Assembly (NCBI GenBank): GCA_001189275.1
Contig: CP012158.1
Span: forward strand, 1,479,704 to 1,543,703
Source: Pyrobaculum sp. WP30
GTDB lineage: Archaea > Thermoproteota > Thermoprotei > Thermoproteales > Thermoproteaceae
Direction: 5' to 3'
Length of the DNA stretch: 64,000 nucleotides
Part shown: one piece after another, positions 47,559 through 56,067 of the stretch
Layout of the letters: every line of letters begins with the position of its first letter
Position numbering within the stretch: position 1 is the first letter of the stretch
The notes under the pieces: model-generated
Database searches by the model: none
What the model was told of the DNA's origin: nothing
The model's input: only the letters and a program-made list of their open reading frames with translations
Position numbers and translations under genes: made by a program

Positions 47559-48693
47559 GTTTGACGCTTATACGGTATTGATCCACGTTTCCGCGGGCTT
47601 TTTCTCTCTTCTCTTTGTGCTCCTTTAGGAATTTTGTTATTTTGTCGTAGAGCTTGAGCTTGCATTCGCCGCACAGCATCGCCCCGCTTCTGCAGTCCTG
47701 CCGGATCTTCTCCACCGATGCGTCGTCGGGGTCGAAGAGCATGTGGTAGTGGTAGACTGGGCATATGTCTGGGTCTCCGCCGTATTTGCGTTGCTCCTCT
47801 GCGGTGGGCTTTCCGCCGGTGAAGGCATTCATTATCTTTCTCTTGACGGCCTTCTCGTCGTCTTGTGTGTATATGGCGGAGTCAGGGTTGGAGGCGGACA
47901 TCTTGCTTTCGCCCGTCAGCGCCATGATGAACTTGGAGTACAGAGTGGTGGGCTTGGGGTAGCCGAGCGTGTCGGCTATGTCTCTCGCCAAACGGAAGTA
48001 GGGGTCTTGGTCTATGGCGCAGGGTATGAGGACCGGCGTCGCTTCGCGGCGGAGTTCGGTGGGGAGGAAGGCCACGGCTATCTGGAGGGATGGGTAGAAT
48101 ATGAGGCCAATGTTTGTGGAGTCGGTGAAGCCGAAGGTGGCCTTCACGGTGTTCCACGTGAGCTTCTTGGCCGCCTTAACCGCTATGGGGTACAGCGGTC
48201 TTATGTCCTTGGTGTCGACGATTAGGTGGAGCTTGTCCGGCGTGAAGCCGAGGGCTATCACGTCGAGGGCGTTTTCGTAGGCCCAGTTCGTGGCCTCCTC
48301 CAGCTTCATCTCGGGGTCGTCGAAGAACTTCTCGTCGTCGGTGAGCTGGAAGTAGACCTCCAGGTTGAACTTGTCTGAGAACCACTTGAGGAGGATCCAC
48401 GGCACCATGTGGCCTATGTGCACGGGGCCGCTGGGGCCTCTGCCCGTGTAGAGGGCCCACGGCTTCCCATCGCCGTGCCACCTCATTACGGCGTCGAAAT
48501 CTCTGTGTGCGTAGAAGAAGCCGCGCCGAATCAGGGGGTGCACCTCCCCTGCGTACTTCTCGAGGAGGGCTATCTCGTCCGCGGTGAGGGGCTTGGCCCC
48601 GAAGTGCCGGAGAAGCTTGTCGTAGTCAACTTTGCCCCTGACCTCCCACGGCGTGACCACGAACTCCTCCTCTTTCTTCACGGCGTCTTCCAC
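47551..48693 (-). CDS. trpS: tryptophanyl-tRNA synthetase
   Basis: A 380-aa class I synthetase of the archaeal/eukaryotic TrpRS type. The HIGH-like signature is GPSGPVHIGHMVPW and the KMSKS-like signature KMSASNPDSAIY; substrate-pocket segments are YFQLTDDEKFF and PVLIPCAIDQDPYFRLARD. GTG 48693 is chosen because the TATA box (TATTTAAAT, about 48720-48728) is 30 bp upstream and the region above has no homology. It overlaps the TRAM gene by 8 bp convergently. Confidence 0.95.
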   Translation of the reverse strand: MEDAVKKEEEFVVTPWEVRGKVDYDKLLRHFGAKPLTADEIALLEKYAGEVHPLIRRGFFYAHRDFDAVMRWHGDGKPWALYTGRGPSGPVHIGHMVPWILLKWFSDKFNLEVYFQLTDDEKFFDDPEMKLEEATNWAYENALDVIALGFTPDKLHLIVDTKDIRPLYPIAVKAAKKLTWNTVKATFGFTDSTNIGLIFYPSLQIAVAFLPTELRREATPVLIPCAIDQDPYFRLARDIADTLGYPKPTTLYSKFIMALTGESKMSASNPDSAIYTQDDEKAVKRKIMNAFTGGKPTAEEQRKYGGDPDICPVYHYHMLFDPDDASVEKIRQDCRSGAMLCGECKLKLYDKITKFLKEHKEKREKARGNVDQYRISVKLK

Positions 48694-48722
48694 CCCATGG
48701 GCTTTGTGCCTGCGGCCGGTAT

Positions 48723-49466
48723 TTAAATGAAGCCGCCGAGCACGCCCTTGTCTGCCAGGTAGGCGAGGGTCTGAACCCACCCGGCCAGCCTGCCCAGCTT
48801 CTCGGCGGCTTGTGCTCTTAGGCAACTGGCGGAGAGGGGGCATGAGCTACAGGCGTATCTCCTGCAGTAGGCGGGGTTGGGGGGGCTCCCGTCGAGCCCC
48901 AGCTTAGGTGCTGTCCTCATGAAGTGTTTGTCCACGGGCGCCGCAGTTGCGTCGCCGGTGAAGAGGAGGAACAAGTCAGCCACCTTGGGGCCGACTCCTG
49001 GGATGCGGAGGAGTTCCCTCCTCTCGCGGGGTCTGCCGAGCTCTATGTACGCCTTGAGTGCCTGCGGCAGTTTCTGGAGCTGGTAGCTCCTGCCGACTGA
49101 CGGGGCTGTCTCCGCCATTTCGGCGAGGTCCTCCGTCTTTGAGAAGATGGCTCGTGTCCACCTCAATACGTTGGTGTGGTAGTCTGTGTTCTGGGTGAGA
49201 AAGGCCACCGCGAAGAGGAGGTCCTCGTCGCCTGGGGAGATGGAGATGCCGATGCACCGGCTGAACCTCTCAGCCAGCGCATGTGTCTTGTCGCGGAGAC
49301 GCCCCGCGACGTCGTTTATATATCTCCAGGGGTCGTACCACCGGCCTGATATATACAGGTCGTCGCCTGCCCACACGCCCTTCTTCACGCCGAAGATCTT
49401 GATGAGCCTCTCGTCGAGAAGCGCCAGCGTTATGCTTGGGTAGAGAGTGAGCTGGAGGCAGTTCAT
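48723..49466 (-). CDS. HhH-GPD DNA glycosylase with [4Fe-4S] cluster
   Basis: A 247-aa endonuclease III-superfamily protein. The helix-hairpin-helix LLRIPGVGPKVADLFLLF contains the position of the catalytic lysine, followed by APVDKHFMRTA with the conserved aspartate. The C-terminal cluster motif is C-x6-C-x2-C-x5-C (CRRYACSSCPLSASC). It excises damaged or mismatched bases; the exact lesion is not evident. Its ATG overlaps the radical SAM stop by 4 bp (ATGA). Confidence 0.88.
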   Translation of the reverse strand: MNCLQLTLYPSITLALLDERLIKIFGVKKGVWAGDDLYISGRWYDPWRYINDVAGRLRDKTHALAERFSRCIGISISPGDEDLLFAVAFLTQNTDYHTNVLRWTRAIFSKTEDLAEMAETAPSVGRSYQLQKLPQALKAYIELGRPRERRELLRIPGVGPKVADLFLLFTGDATAAPVDKHFMRTAPKLGLDGSPPNPAYCRRYACSSCPLSASCLRAQAAEKLGRLAGWVQTLAYLADKGVLGGFI

Positions 49467-50227
49467 ACCATGAAGGCGGGTACTCCGTCCGGCCTCACTG
49501 CGCGTATAGGCGTGAGGCCGCGCGTCTTCATCAGCTTCACTACGTGGGGGTATAGGATTACGTATTCCACGTCTATGCACTGGGGGAGGACGGGGTGTAT
49601 GTCGGCTAGGGCCTTTTCCAGCTTTTTTATGTTTTCGTCAGTGGAGAAGCCCAACATGGCGGCTGGATACACATCGCGGCAGGGCTTCATGCCGCTTTCC
49701 ACCAAGTGGCGGATGGCGTCTAGTTGCTTGTGGAAGTAGGCGCTGGGCGACATTGTAATTTTTTCAAATTCCTCCGCCGTGGCTCCCTTCAGCGATATCC
49801 TCACCACCGCGTTGGGCCTCGCGGCTAGCTCCTTGGCGAGTTGCCGGTTTATCAAGATGCCGTTTGTCTCCACGACGAAGGTGTATTCCGCCGAGAGGTC
49901 TATGGCCTTGAGCAGATGCGCCGGGGCTATCAAGGGCTCGCCGCCGGACACCCTCACCTGCTCAAACCCCCTCCTCCTCGCTATGTCCCTTAGCCTGTCG
50001 GCGACCTCGCCCGGCGGAAGCCACTCGCCCGCCGTAAAGACGAAGGAGGTGTTTCTCCAAGCCCAGCACATGCCGCACCGTAGGTTGCAGCCAACCACGT
50101 CTGCGGTGGCGATGCCGCCGCACCACCTGTCCGCCCGGAACCTTGTGTAGCGCCTATACACCTCCCCGCCCTCTGTCTTTACTGCGTATCTCAGCACAAG
50201 CTCAAGTAGCCTCTCGGGGTCTATCAC
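49463..50227 (-). CDS. radical SAM protein
   Basis: A 254-aa radical S-adenosylmethionine enzyme. The cluster motif CNLRCGMCW is C-x3-C-x2-C, followed by a GGEP box (RVSGGEPLIAPAHLLKAI) and VVETNGILI. The composition resembles pyruvate formate-lyase-activating-like proteins, but the target is unknown. It is first in an operon with the Fe-S glycosylase. GTG 50227 is the assumed start. Confidence 0.88.
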   Translation of the reverse strand: MIDPERLLELVLRYAVKTEGGEVYRRYTRFRADRWCGGIATADVVGCNLRCGMCWAWRNTSFVFTAGEWLPPGEVADRLRDIARRRGFEQVRVSGGEPLIAPAHLLKAIDLSAEYTFVVETNGILINRQLAKELAARPNAVVRISLKGATAEEFEKITMSPSAYFHKQLDAIRHLVESGMKPCRDVYPAAMLGFSTDENIKKLEKALADIHPVLPQCIDVEYVILYPHVVKLMKTRGLTPIRAVRPDGVPAFMV

Positions 50228-50274
50228 AAGTAGAAGTGTATATTTATCTCTTTTACTTTGCTTGGAAAATTTAC

Positions 50275-50403
50275 ATGGAAACGTATATCAACAAGTCTAC
50301 AGATGGATACATGCTCAAGATGCGGCCTCCTAAGAGGCCCGTCCAAGGCGGCGTAGCAGAGGGACCGGGCGAGAAGAAAAGGCCGGAGCTTTACTGGGGC
50401 TAA
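50275..50403 (+). CDS. small basic protein
   Basis: A 42-aa basic protein (METYINKSTDGYMLKMRPPK and a GPGEKKRPELYWG end) directly upstream of the L31e gene. The ATG lies about 33 bp below a TATATTTA box. Upstream in-frame sequence overlaps the radical SAM promoter and is unlikely to be coding. Size and setting recall small ribosome-associated or leader-gene proteins, but no family was recognised. Confidence 0.5.
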   Translation: METYINKSTDGYMLKMRPPKRPVQGGVAEGPGEKKRPELYWG

Positions 50404-50432
50404 ATTTTATAACTTGACCTTTTTATGCGGTC

Positions 50433-50708
50433 GTGTCTGAGGAGAAGAAGGTGGTGCTCACGCGGGAGTATGTAATAAACCTGAGGAGGGCCTACGAAGC
50501 TTCGAGAAGCAAAAGGGCTAAATACGCCGTGGGGCTCATCAGGAGGTTTGTGGCAAGGCATCTCAAGGTGGAGCCCAGGTCGGTGAAGGTGGGCCAGAAG
50601 CTCAACATGGCGTTGTGGTCCCGCAGTATTGAGAAGCCGCCGAGGCGGGTGCGCGTCGCTGTGGAGAAATACAGCGACGGGTCAGTGGTTGTGGAGCTGA
50701 AGGAGTGA
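50433..50708 (+). CDS. rpl31e: 50S ribosomal protein L31e
   Basis: A 91-aa L31e: [33 protein letters not shown] and [20 protein letters not shown]. It sits near the nascent-chain exit of the large subunit. It starts with GTG and overlaps the aIF6 gene by 4 bp. This begins a long translation and secretion block that matches the archaeal gene order L31e-aIF6-LX-prefoldin-FtsY. Confidence 0.96.
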   Translation: MSEEKKVVLTREYVINLRRAYEASRSKRAKYAVGLIRRFVARHLKVEPRSVKVGQKLNMALWSRSIEKPPRRVRVAVEKYSDGSVVVELKE

Positions 50709-51370
50709 TGTTTGACGTAGCCCCCGTCAAGGTTTTCGGCACATCTTCCGTCGGCGTCTTCATAGCGTCTAACAACACCATAACTTTCCTCCCGCCCGAT
50801 GCCCCCGAGAAAATCGACGACGTGGTGCGGAGCACCCTCCGCACCTCTGTAGCCAGGTTCACCATTGCGAAGTCCCCCCTGCTGGGGGTGTTCACTGTAG
50901 TTAACGACAACGGCGTTCTTCTATCGCCGCTGGCGCTAGAGGATGAGGTCAAGCTCTTCAAGTCGCTGGGGCTCAACGTACAAGTGCTACAGACCAAATA
51001 CACCGCCGTCTCGAACCTCGTGCTTGCCAACAACAGAGTCGCGCTGGTCTCGCCCCTCTTGGAGCCGCAGTTGCGGAAGGTCGTGACTGACGTGCTCGGC
51101 GTTGAGGTGGTTGTGGACACCGTAGCCAACAACCCGCTCGTGGGGGCGCTGGCCGTGATAAACTCGAGGGGCCTCCTGGCGGCCCCCGAGGCCACCGACG
51201 AGGACCTCAAGAAGCTCGCCGACTACTTCAGGGTGAAGGTAGACGTGGGCACCGTCAACAAGGGGAAAAGCTTCCTCAGAGGCGGCATGGTGGTGAACGA
51301 CCACGGCGCCCTCGTCGGCGACGAGACAGCGGGCCCTGAGCTGATGCGCATAACTCAGGTGCTGGGATAG
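50705..51370 (+). CDS. eif6: translation initiation factor aIF6
   Basis: A 221-aa anti-association factor with the fivefold pseudosymmetric repeats of the family; recurrent blocks are [76 protein letters not shown] and [19 protein letters not shown]. It binds the large subunit at L14/L23 and blocks premature joining. It is coupled to L31e. Confidence 0.96.
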   Translation: MMFDVAPVKVFGTSSVGVFIASNNTITFLPPDAPEKIDDVVRSTLRTSVARFTIAKSPLLGVFTVVNDNGVLLSPLALEDEVKLFKSLGLNVQVLQTKYTAVSNLVLANNRVALVSPLLEPQLRKVVTDVLGVEVVVDTVANNPLVGALAVINSRGLLAAPEATDEDLKKLADYFRVKVDVGTVNKGKSFLRGGMVVNDHGALVGDETAGPELMRITQVLG

Positions 51371-51442
51371 CGCCGCCCGCGGCGCCGAGATCCCCATCAG
51401 AGGTGGCGTTAAACTTTTTAAGGCTTGAGTTGAGAGCCCGAC

Positions 51443-51679
51443 ATGCCTAAGATTTACCGCGTAGTTGGAGACACCACCACCGGGATGAAGTTCAGGTTGG
51501 AGGTGACCGCCGAGAAGCCGCACGATGCCATTGAGAAGGCTTTTTCGCTTATTGGGAGTAGGCACAGGCTTAGGAGGGTGCAGATAAGGATAAGAGAGGT
51601 TTCGGTGGTGCCGCCCGAGGAGGCGCGGTCGGAGGAGGTCAAGCTCTTGATGGCGGTGGATAAGGTGATTAAGTATTGA
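51443..51679 (+). CDS. rplX: 50S ribosomal protein LX (L18Ae)
   Basis: A 78-aa LX protein: YRVVGDTTTGMKFRLEVTAE, AIEKAFSLIGSRHRLRRVQI. It has its own TATA box (ACTTTTTAAG near 51412) after a GC-rich gap containing a GCGCCGCCCGCGGCGC hairpin that may end the upstream transcript. It is followed after 1 bp by prefoldin alpha. Confidence 0.95.
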   Translation: MPKIYRVVGDTTTGMKFRLEVTAEKPHDAIEKAFSLIGSRHRLRRVQIRIREVSVVPPEEARSEEVKLLMAVDKVIKY

Positions 51680-51680
51680 C

Positions 51681-52085
51681 ATGTCTCGACAAGACGTCCA
51701 GAGGCTCCTGGAGGAGTACCAGCTGATTGGGGAGTTGCTGTCCAGTCTGCAGGCCCAGCACACGACCGTCGCCGAGCTTCTCGACGAGCTGACCACGGCA
51801 CTAGACGGCGTGAGGCTTCTGAAAGGCGGCGGGGATGGGCGGCTTGTTCACATCGGCGCTGGGCTTTTCGTAAGCGGCGCCTTTGATACAAGGGAGGTCC
51901 TCACGCCCATCGGCGCGGGCTACCATGCGTTTGTAGACCTCGACAACGCTGAGAGGATCCTCCGGGAGAGGATCGAGGAGTACTCCAGGCTGAAGACTTC
52001 GCTTGAGGAGAACCTCCAGAAGCTCGCCGAGAGGGCTGAGCAGATCCGCCAGGTCCTAGAGCGGCTGGGCGCCAGAAATGTTTGA
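51681..52085 (+). CDS. pfdA: prefoldin alpha subunit
   Basis: A 134-aa prefoldin alpha: two long coiled-coil helices (residues about 3-48 and 95-132) joined by a beta-hairpin segment (GGDGRLVHIGAGLFVSGAFD; VLTPIGAGYHAFVDL). Prefoldin holds unfolded chains and passes them to the thermosome, encoded at 3666. It overlaps ftsY by 8 bp. Confidence 0.94.
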   Translation: MSRQDVQRLLEEYQLIGELLSSLQAQHTTVAELLDELTTALDGVRLLKGGGDGRLVHIGAGLFVSGAFDTREVLTPIGAGYHAFVDLDNAERILRERIEEYSRLKTSLEENLQKLAERAEQIRQVLERLGARNV

Positions 52086-52995
52086 AAGGCTCAAGAAGAC
52101 TTTTTCGAAGTTTGTAGAGACCGTAGTCAGCGCGGTAAAGGAGGATACGCTAAACGAGAAGGAGGTTGAAGGTTTGGTCTCAGACCTCTACCTAGACCTT
52201 GTGGAGAGCGACGTCGCCGTGGACGTTGCCGACGCCGTTGTTGAGGAGCTCAAGAGGAGGCTGGTGGGGGTTAAGGTGCCCAGGTTCGGGGAACGGGAGA
52301 CCGTCATAAAGAAGTCGGTTTTCGACTCCCTCCTTGCCGTTCTCAGCGACGTGCCTGACGTGGATTTCTACGAAGAGGGGAGGAAGACGCTTGAGAAGAC
52401 GAGGCCCGTAACCGTCATGTTTCTGGGGCCTAACGGCTACGGCAAGACCACGACCTTGGCAAAGCTGGCGTTTCAGCTACAGGAGATGGGGTTCAGGGTG
52501 GTCGCCGCCGCGGCGGACACCTTCAGGGCCGGGGCTAGGGAGCAGCTGGAGGAACACGGGAGGCGGGTGGGGTTTAGGGTTATAGGCGGCCCCTACGGCT
52601 CAGACCCAGCCGCCGTTGCGTACGACGCAACGCAACACGCCAAGTCTAGGGGGTACCACTTCGTGCTTATAGACACGGCGGGCCGCATGCACACAGACGC
52701 CAACTTGATGGACGAGCTCCGGAAGATCCAGCGCGTAGTCGAGCCCCAGTATTCCGTCTTCGTCTTCGACGCGCAACTGGGAAACGAGGCCCTGGAGATC
52801 GCCAAGTACTACTCCAAATACGTGAAGATAGACGGCATGATAGCCACCAAGGTAGACGCCTACCCCAAGGGCGGCTCCATACTGACTTTTATGTATACGT
52901 TGAAGCGCCCAGTGTACTTCCTGGGAGTCGGCCAGACCTACCGCGACCTCGTGAAATTCTCCAAGTCTGAATACATCAGCCAGCTTCTGGCCTAA
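52078..52995 (+). CDS. ftsY: signal recognition particle receptor FtsY
   Basis: A 305-aa SRP GTPase. The N domain (residues 1-90) is helical; the G domain has G1 GPNGYGKTTTLAKLA, DTFRAGAREQL, G3 DTAGRMHTDANLMDEL, and TKVDAYPKGG. The acidic A domain is absent, as usual in archaea. It docks ribosome-SRP complexes on the membrane next to the SecY channel, and the adjacent SecE gene fits this. Confidence 0.95.
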   Translation: MFERLKKTFSKFVETVVSAVKEDTLNEKEVEGLVSDLYLDLVESDVAVDVADAVVEELKRRLVGVKVPRFGERETVIKKSVFDSLLAVLSDVPDVDFYEEGRKTLEKTRPVTVMFLGPNGYGKTTTLAKLAFQLQEMGFRVVAAAADTFRAGAREQLEEHGRRVGFRVIGGPYGSDPAAVAYDATQHAKSRGYHFVLIDTAGRMHTDANLMDELRKIQRVVEPQYSVFVFDAQLGNEALEIAKYYSKYVKIDGMIATKVDAYPKGGSILTFMYTLKRPVYFLGVGQTYRDLVKFSKSEYISQLLA

Positions 52996-53024
52996 ACTTT
53001 TAATATACGTCCAACTTTTGACGC

Positions 53025-53324
53025 GTGGCATCCCTACAGGAGAGGTTGGCTAGCATGTGGCGGGACATCAAGTGGGTGGTGTCCACGGCGACGAGGCCGG
53101 ACGAGGAGGAGTTTAACCTAACGGCCAAGTTCCTCGTGCTTCTAGCGTTCATCGCGGGGGCGTTCCAGGTAGTTTTCCACCTAGCTGGCGTGTATATCAG
53201 GCACCTAGTATACGGAACCCCGGTCTATGCGCTGGGCGACCCGGTTAAGGAGACCGTGGCTGTGCTTGTGTCTATCACCGTTATTTTCGTAGGCCTGCTC
53301 TACCTCCTAGTTAAGATGAGGTAA
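53025..53324 (+). CDS. secE: SecE/Sec61-gamma-like translocase subunit
   Basis: A 99-aa protein in the standard archaeal place between ftsY and spt5. The amphipathic region and first membrane helix match SecE (TRPDEEEFNLTAKFLVLLAF, IAGAFQVVFHLAGVYI). Unlike the usual single-span archaeal SecE (about 60 aa) it has a second hydrophobic helix near the C-terminus (VAVLVSITVIFVGLLYLLV). The GTG start follows CTTTTAATATAC at leaderless distance. Identification rests on context plus the N-terminal half. Confidence 0.8.
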   Translation: MASLQERLASMWRDIKWVVSTATRPDEEEFNLTAKFLVLLAFIAGAFQVVFHLAGVYIRHLVYGTPVYALGDPVKETVAVLVSITVIFVGLLYLLVKMR

Positions 53325-53326
53325 AG

Positions 53327-53785
53327 ATGTCCCAGGAGCGTTGCCCTGTATACACAATAAGCGTGGTGTCGCGCCAGGAGTACAACGTGGTTATTGTTCT
53401 GAAGATGCGGGCGGAGTCCGGCAAGATACCAATATATTCCATAGTGGTACCTCCTGAGTCATTCGGCATATTGTTCGTGGAGGGGGAGTCCCTCCCCGCC
53501 GTGAACCGCGCTGTATACGGCGTAAAACACGTAAAGGGAGTCATGAAGGGGATTACAAACGCGGAGGAGGTCATGAAGGTTCTGAAGCCCGTCAAGCCGG
53601 CTGTGGACCTCGACGTAAACGACGAAGTGGAGATCGTGGCAGACGTCCTAAAGGGCAGCAGGGCGCGCGTTACTTTCGTGGATCGGGACAAGGGAGTCGT
53701 GCGGGTGGAGCTTCTTGACAGCGCGTTCCCCATGCCGCTCGACCTCAAGATCACAGAGGTCAAGCTGGTCCGAAAAGGACGCTAG
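53327..53785 (+). CDS. spt5: transcription elongation factor Spt5 (NusG)
   Basis: A 152-aa Spt5 with an NGN domain (YTISVVSRQEYNVVIVLKMR; VKHVKGVMKGITNAEEVMKV) and a KOW domain (NDEVEIVADVLKGSRARVTF). It clamps RNA polymerase over DNA during elongation. It starts 2 bp after secE and precedes L11, the conserved archaeal order. Confidence 0.95.
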   Translation: MSQERCPVYTISVVSRQEYNVVIVLKMRAESGKIPIYSIVVPPESFGILFVEGESLPAVNRAVYGVKHVKGVMKGITNAEEVMKVLKPVKPAVDLDVNDEVEIVADVLKGSRARVTFVDRDKGVVRVELLDSAFPMPLDLKITEVKLVRKGR

Positions 53786-53834
53786 CATTCTTGTCTAGGA
53801 AAACTTTTAATACTTACCCCTTTTAGTGGGGGCG

Positions 53835-54332
53835 ATGTCTAAGCGTGTCGTAGCTGTGCCTCTACAGGGGGGTAAGGTTGCGGTGAACCCGCAGTTCCAG
53901 GACTCGCTCAAGCAATTTGGCTTGGACCCTAACGCCGTTGTTCAGAGGGTGCAGGATGAGCTGAAGAAATACGGCAAATACCCCGTCCAGAAGGTGGAGT
54001 TGGAGGTTGCGTCGCCTTCTAGGTATGAGGTCAAGGTGCATCTCCCGCCTGTGGGGGATCTGTTACTTAAGCTGTTTGGCAAAGACACCGGCGTTCACGA
54101 CCCCACGAAAGAGACTTTAGGCAACTTGGCCTTTGAACAAGTTGTTGAGATTGCCTTGTTTAAGAAGGATGAGCTTAAGTCGAAAACTTTGAAAGCCGCC
54201 GTGAAGCAGCTTCTGAGCACGTGTAAGGCCATGGGCGTCACTGTCGACGGGAAGCCGGCGGAGGAGGTGATGAAGGAGCTAGATGGCGGTAGATACGCAG
54301 AAATTATTAATAAATTTGAAAAGTCGTGGTGA
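53835..54332 (+). CDS. rpl11: 50S ribosomal protein L11 (uL11)
   Basis: A 165-aa L11: [20 protein letters not shown] and [20 protein letters not shown], with the C-terminal rRNA-binding domain [20 protein letters not shown]. It forms the stalk base on 23S rRNA. The TATA box near 53799-53812 favours ATG 53835 over an ATG 9 bp upstream. L1 starts 1 bp after its stop. Confidence 0.95.
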   Translation: MSKRVVAVPLQGGKVAVNPQFQDSLKQFGLDPNAVVQRVQDELKKYGKYPVQKVELEVASPSRYEVKVHLPPVGDLLLKLFGKDTGVHDPTKETLGNLAFEQVVEIALFKKDELKSKTLKAAVKQLLSTCKAMGVTVDGKPAEEVMKELDGGRYAEIINKFEKSW

Positions 54333-54333
54333 C

Positions 54334-55002
54334 ATGAGCGCCGTAATCAACAAGGAAGTTTTGTTAACCAAGATTAAAGAGGCCTTAAAGGCCGGAAAAC
54401 CGAGGCGATTTAGGCAGAGCGTTGAATTGATTGTGGTGCTTAGAGGCGTGGATCTGAGCAAGCCGGAGAACCGCATCAACTTGCTCGTGGAGTTGCCCCA
54501 CCCGCCTAAGCCGAACAAGATAGGGGCTTTTGCACACGGCGCGTTTGAGGTCCAGGTTAAAAACGCCGGCGTCGATGGGGTAATCACGAGAGACCAGATA
54601 GAGGGTCTCGCTGGAAACAAGAGGGCAATCAGGAAGCTGTCGAATCAATACGACTTCTTCGTGGCGCCGCCCGACCTCATGCCTCTGCTGGGCAGGGTGG
54701 TGGGCCCCATATTCGGGCCGAGGGGGAAGATGCCCGAGGTGTCGCCTCCAAACGTCGACGTGAAGTCTGTGGTTGAGCGGCTGAGGAGGGCCGTTAGGGT
54801 TAGGATTAGGAACGAGCCTGTGATAAAGGTGCGGATAGGCTCCGAGACTCAGAAGCCTGAGGAGATCTTAGAGAACGCCCTCGCCGTGTTGGAGGAGGTA
54901 AACAGGAAGTTTGCCTTGAGGCAGTATCTGAAGGATATATACATAAAGAAGACGATGGGGCCTCCCGTAGAGGCCAGGGCTTTGGAGGTATTAGCACGCT
55001 AA
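54334..55002 (+). CDS. rpl1: 50S ribosomal protein L1 (uL1)
   Basis: A 222-aa L1: FRQSVELIVVLRGVDLSKPE, DFFVAPPDLMPLLGRVVGP, FGPRGKMPEVSPPNVDVKSV. The ATG at 54334, 1 bp after the L11 stop, is chosen; the in-frame ATG at 54283 would overlap L11 by 50 bp. L1 often represses its own operon by binding its mRNA; no such site was identified here. Confidence 0.95.
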   Translation: MSAVINKEVLLTKIKEALKAGKPRRFRQSVELIVVLRGVDLSKPENRINLLVELPHPPKPNKIGAFAHGAFEVQVKNAGVDGVITRDQIEGLAGNKRAIRKLSNQYDFFVAPPDLMPLLGRVVGPIFGPRGKMPEVSPPNVDVKSVVERLRRAVRVRIRNEPVIKVRIGSETQKPEEILENALAVLEEVNRKFALRQYLKDIYIKKTMGPPVEARALEVLAR

Positions 55003-55035
55003 AATTATTTAAATAGTCCTCAGTATCGCGTCTTG

Positions 55036-56067
55036 ATGCTCGTCTTGGGCAAGAGGCGATATGTAAGGGCTAAGTCGTATCCAGAGCGTAAGGTCAAAAT
55101 AGTGGAGGGGGCTGTTGATCTGTTGAAGAACTACCAGTACGTTTTCCTTTTCGATCTCCACGGGCTCTCTGACAGGGTTCTACACGAGTACAGATACAGA
55201 ATGAGACCTTATGGAGTTGTTAAGGTGATCAAGCCTACTCTGTTTAAAATCGCGTTTACGAAGGCATATGGCGGCGTCCCTGCGGAGGTGGCTGAAAGGG
55301 TGAGGGGCGAGGTTGGCTTCCTGTTTACCAATGTGAACCCCGCCGAGGTGGTCAAGATTGTGGCGGAAAACGCGGTGAGACGTGCGGCTCAGCCCGGGGA
55401 CAAGGCTCCGTTTGACATCGTGGTGCCGGCCGGCCCCACCAACGCATCGCCAGGCCCTATAATCTCTAAATTCGGCAAGCTGAAGATACCGACAAGGGTT
55501 CAGGAGGGCAAGATCTGGATTGCGAAAGACACTGTGGTTGCCAAAGCCGGGCAGGAGATCACGCCGGAGATCGCCGAAGTCCTAAGAGTGGTCGGCATAG
55601 AGCCCGTATTTGAGCAACTGAGGCTCCTCGGCGTTGTTTGGAAGGGCACGCGGTTTGTAGACATATCAGACCTGGTGATAGACGTGAGCAAGTACAGAGA
55701 GCTCTTCGAGGCCGCCGCCGCATATGCGAGGAACCTGGCGCTAAACGTGGTCTACCCGACAAAGGAGGTGTTGCAAGTGGTGATCCCCGCCGCCCACATG
55801 AGGGCCACGGCGCTGGCCGTGAAGCTCGGCGTGGTGACGAGGGAGACCTTGCCGATGCTAATAGGGAGGGCTGTGGCGGAGGCAAACGCCTTGGCCGCGG
55901 CGGTGGCCCACAAGGCCCCGGAGCTCGGCTTGTCTGTCGCAACGCCTCAAGCTCCGCAACAGCAAGTTGTCCAGCCCGCCGAGGAGGCTAAAGCCCAGGC
56001 GGAGGAGGAGAAGAAGGAGGGACTCAGCGACGAGGAGGTGGCAGGTTCTCTGGCCTCGCTCTTTTAA
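55036..56067 (+). CDS. rpl10: 50S ribosomal protein L10 (P0, uL10)
   Basis: A 343-aa P0-type stalk protein. The N-terminal rRNA-binding domain (KNYQYVFLFDLHGLSDRVLH) is followed by the archaeal insertion and helical L12-binding spine, and an Ala/Glu-rich flexible tail ending AGSLASLF. A TATA box ATTTAAATAG supports ATG 55036. L12/P1 does not follow; mevalonate kinase starts on the last base of its stop codon. Confidence 0.95.
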   Translation: MLVLGKRRYVRAKSYPERKVKIVEGAVDLLKNYQYVFLFDLHGLSDRVLHEYRYRMRPYGVVKVIKPTLFKIAFTKAYGGVPAEVAERVRGEVGFLFTNVNPAEVVKIVAENAVRRAAQPGDKAPFDIVVPAGPTNASPGPIISKFGKLKIPTRVQEGKIWIAKDTVVAKAGQEITPEIAEVLRVVGIEPVFEQLRLLGVVWKGTRFVDISDLVIDVSKYRELFEAAAAYARNLALNVVYPTKEVLQVVIPAAHMRATALAVKLGVVTRETLPMLIGRAVAEANALAAAVAHKAPELGLSVATPQAPQQQVVQPAEEAKAQAEEEKKEGLSDEEVAGSLASLF

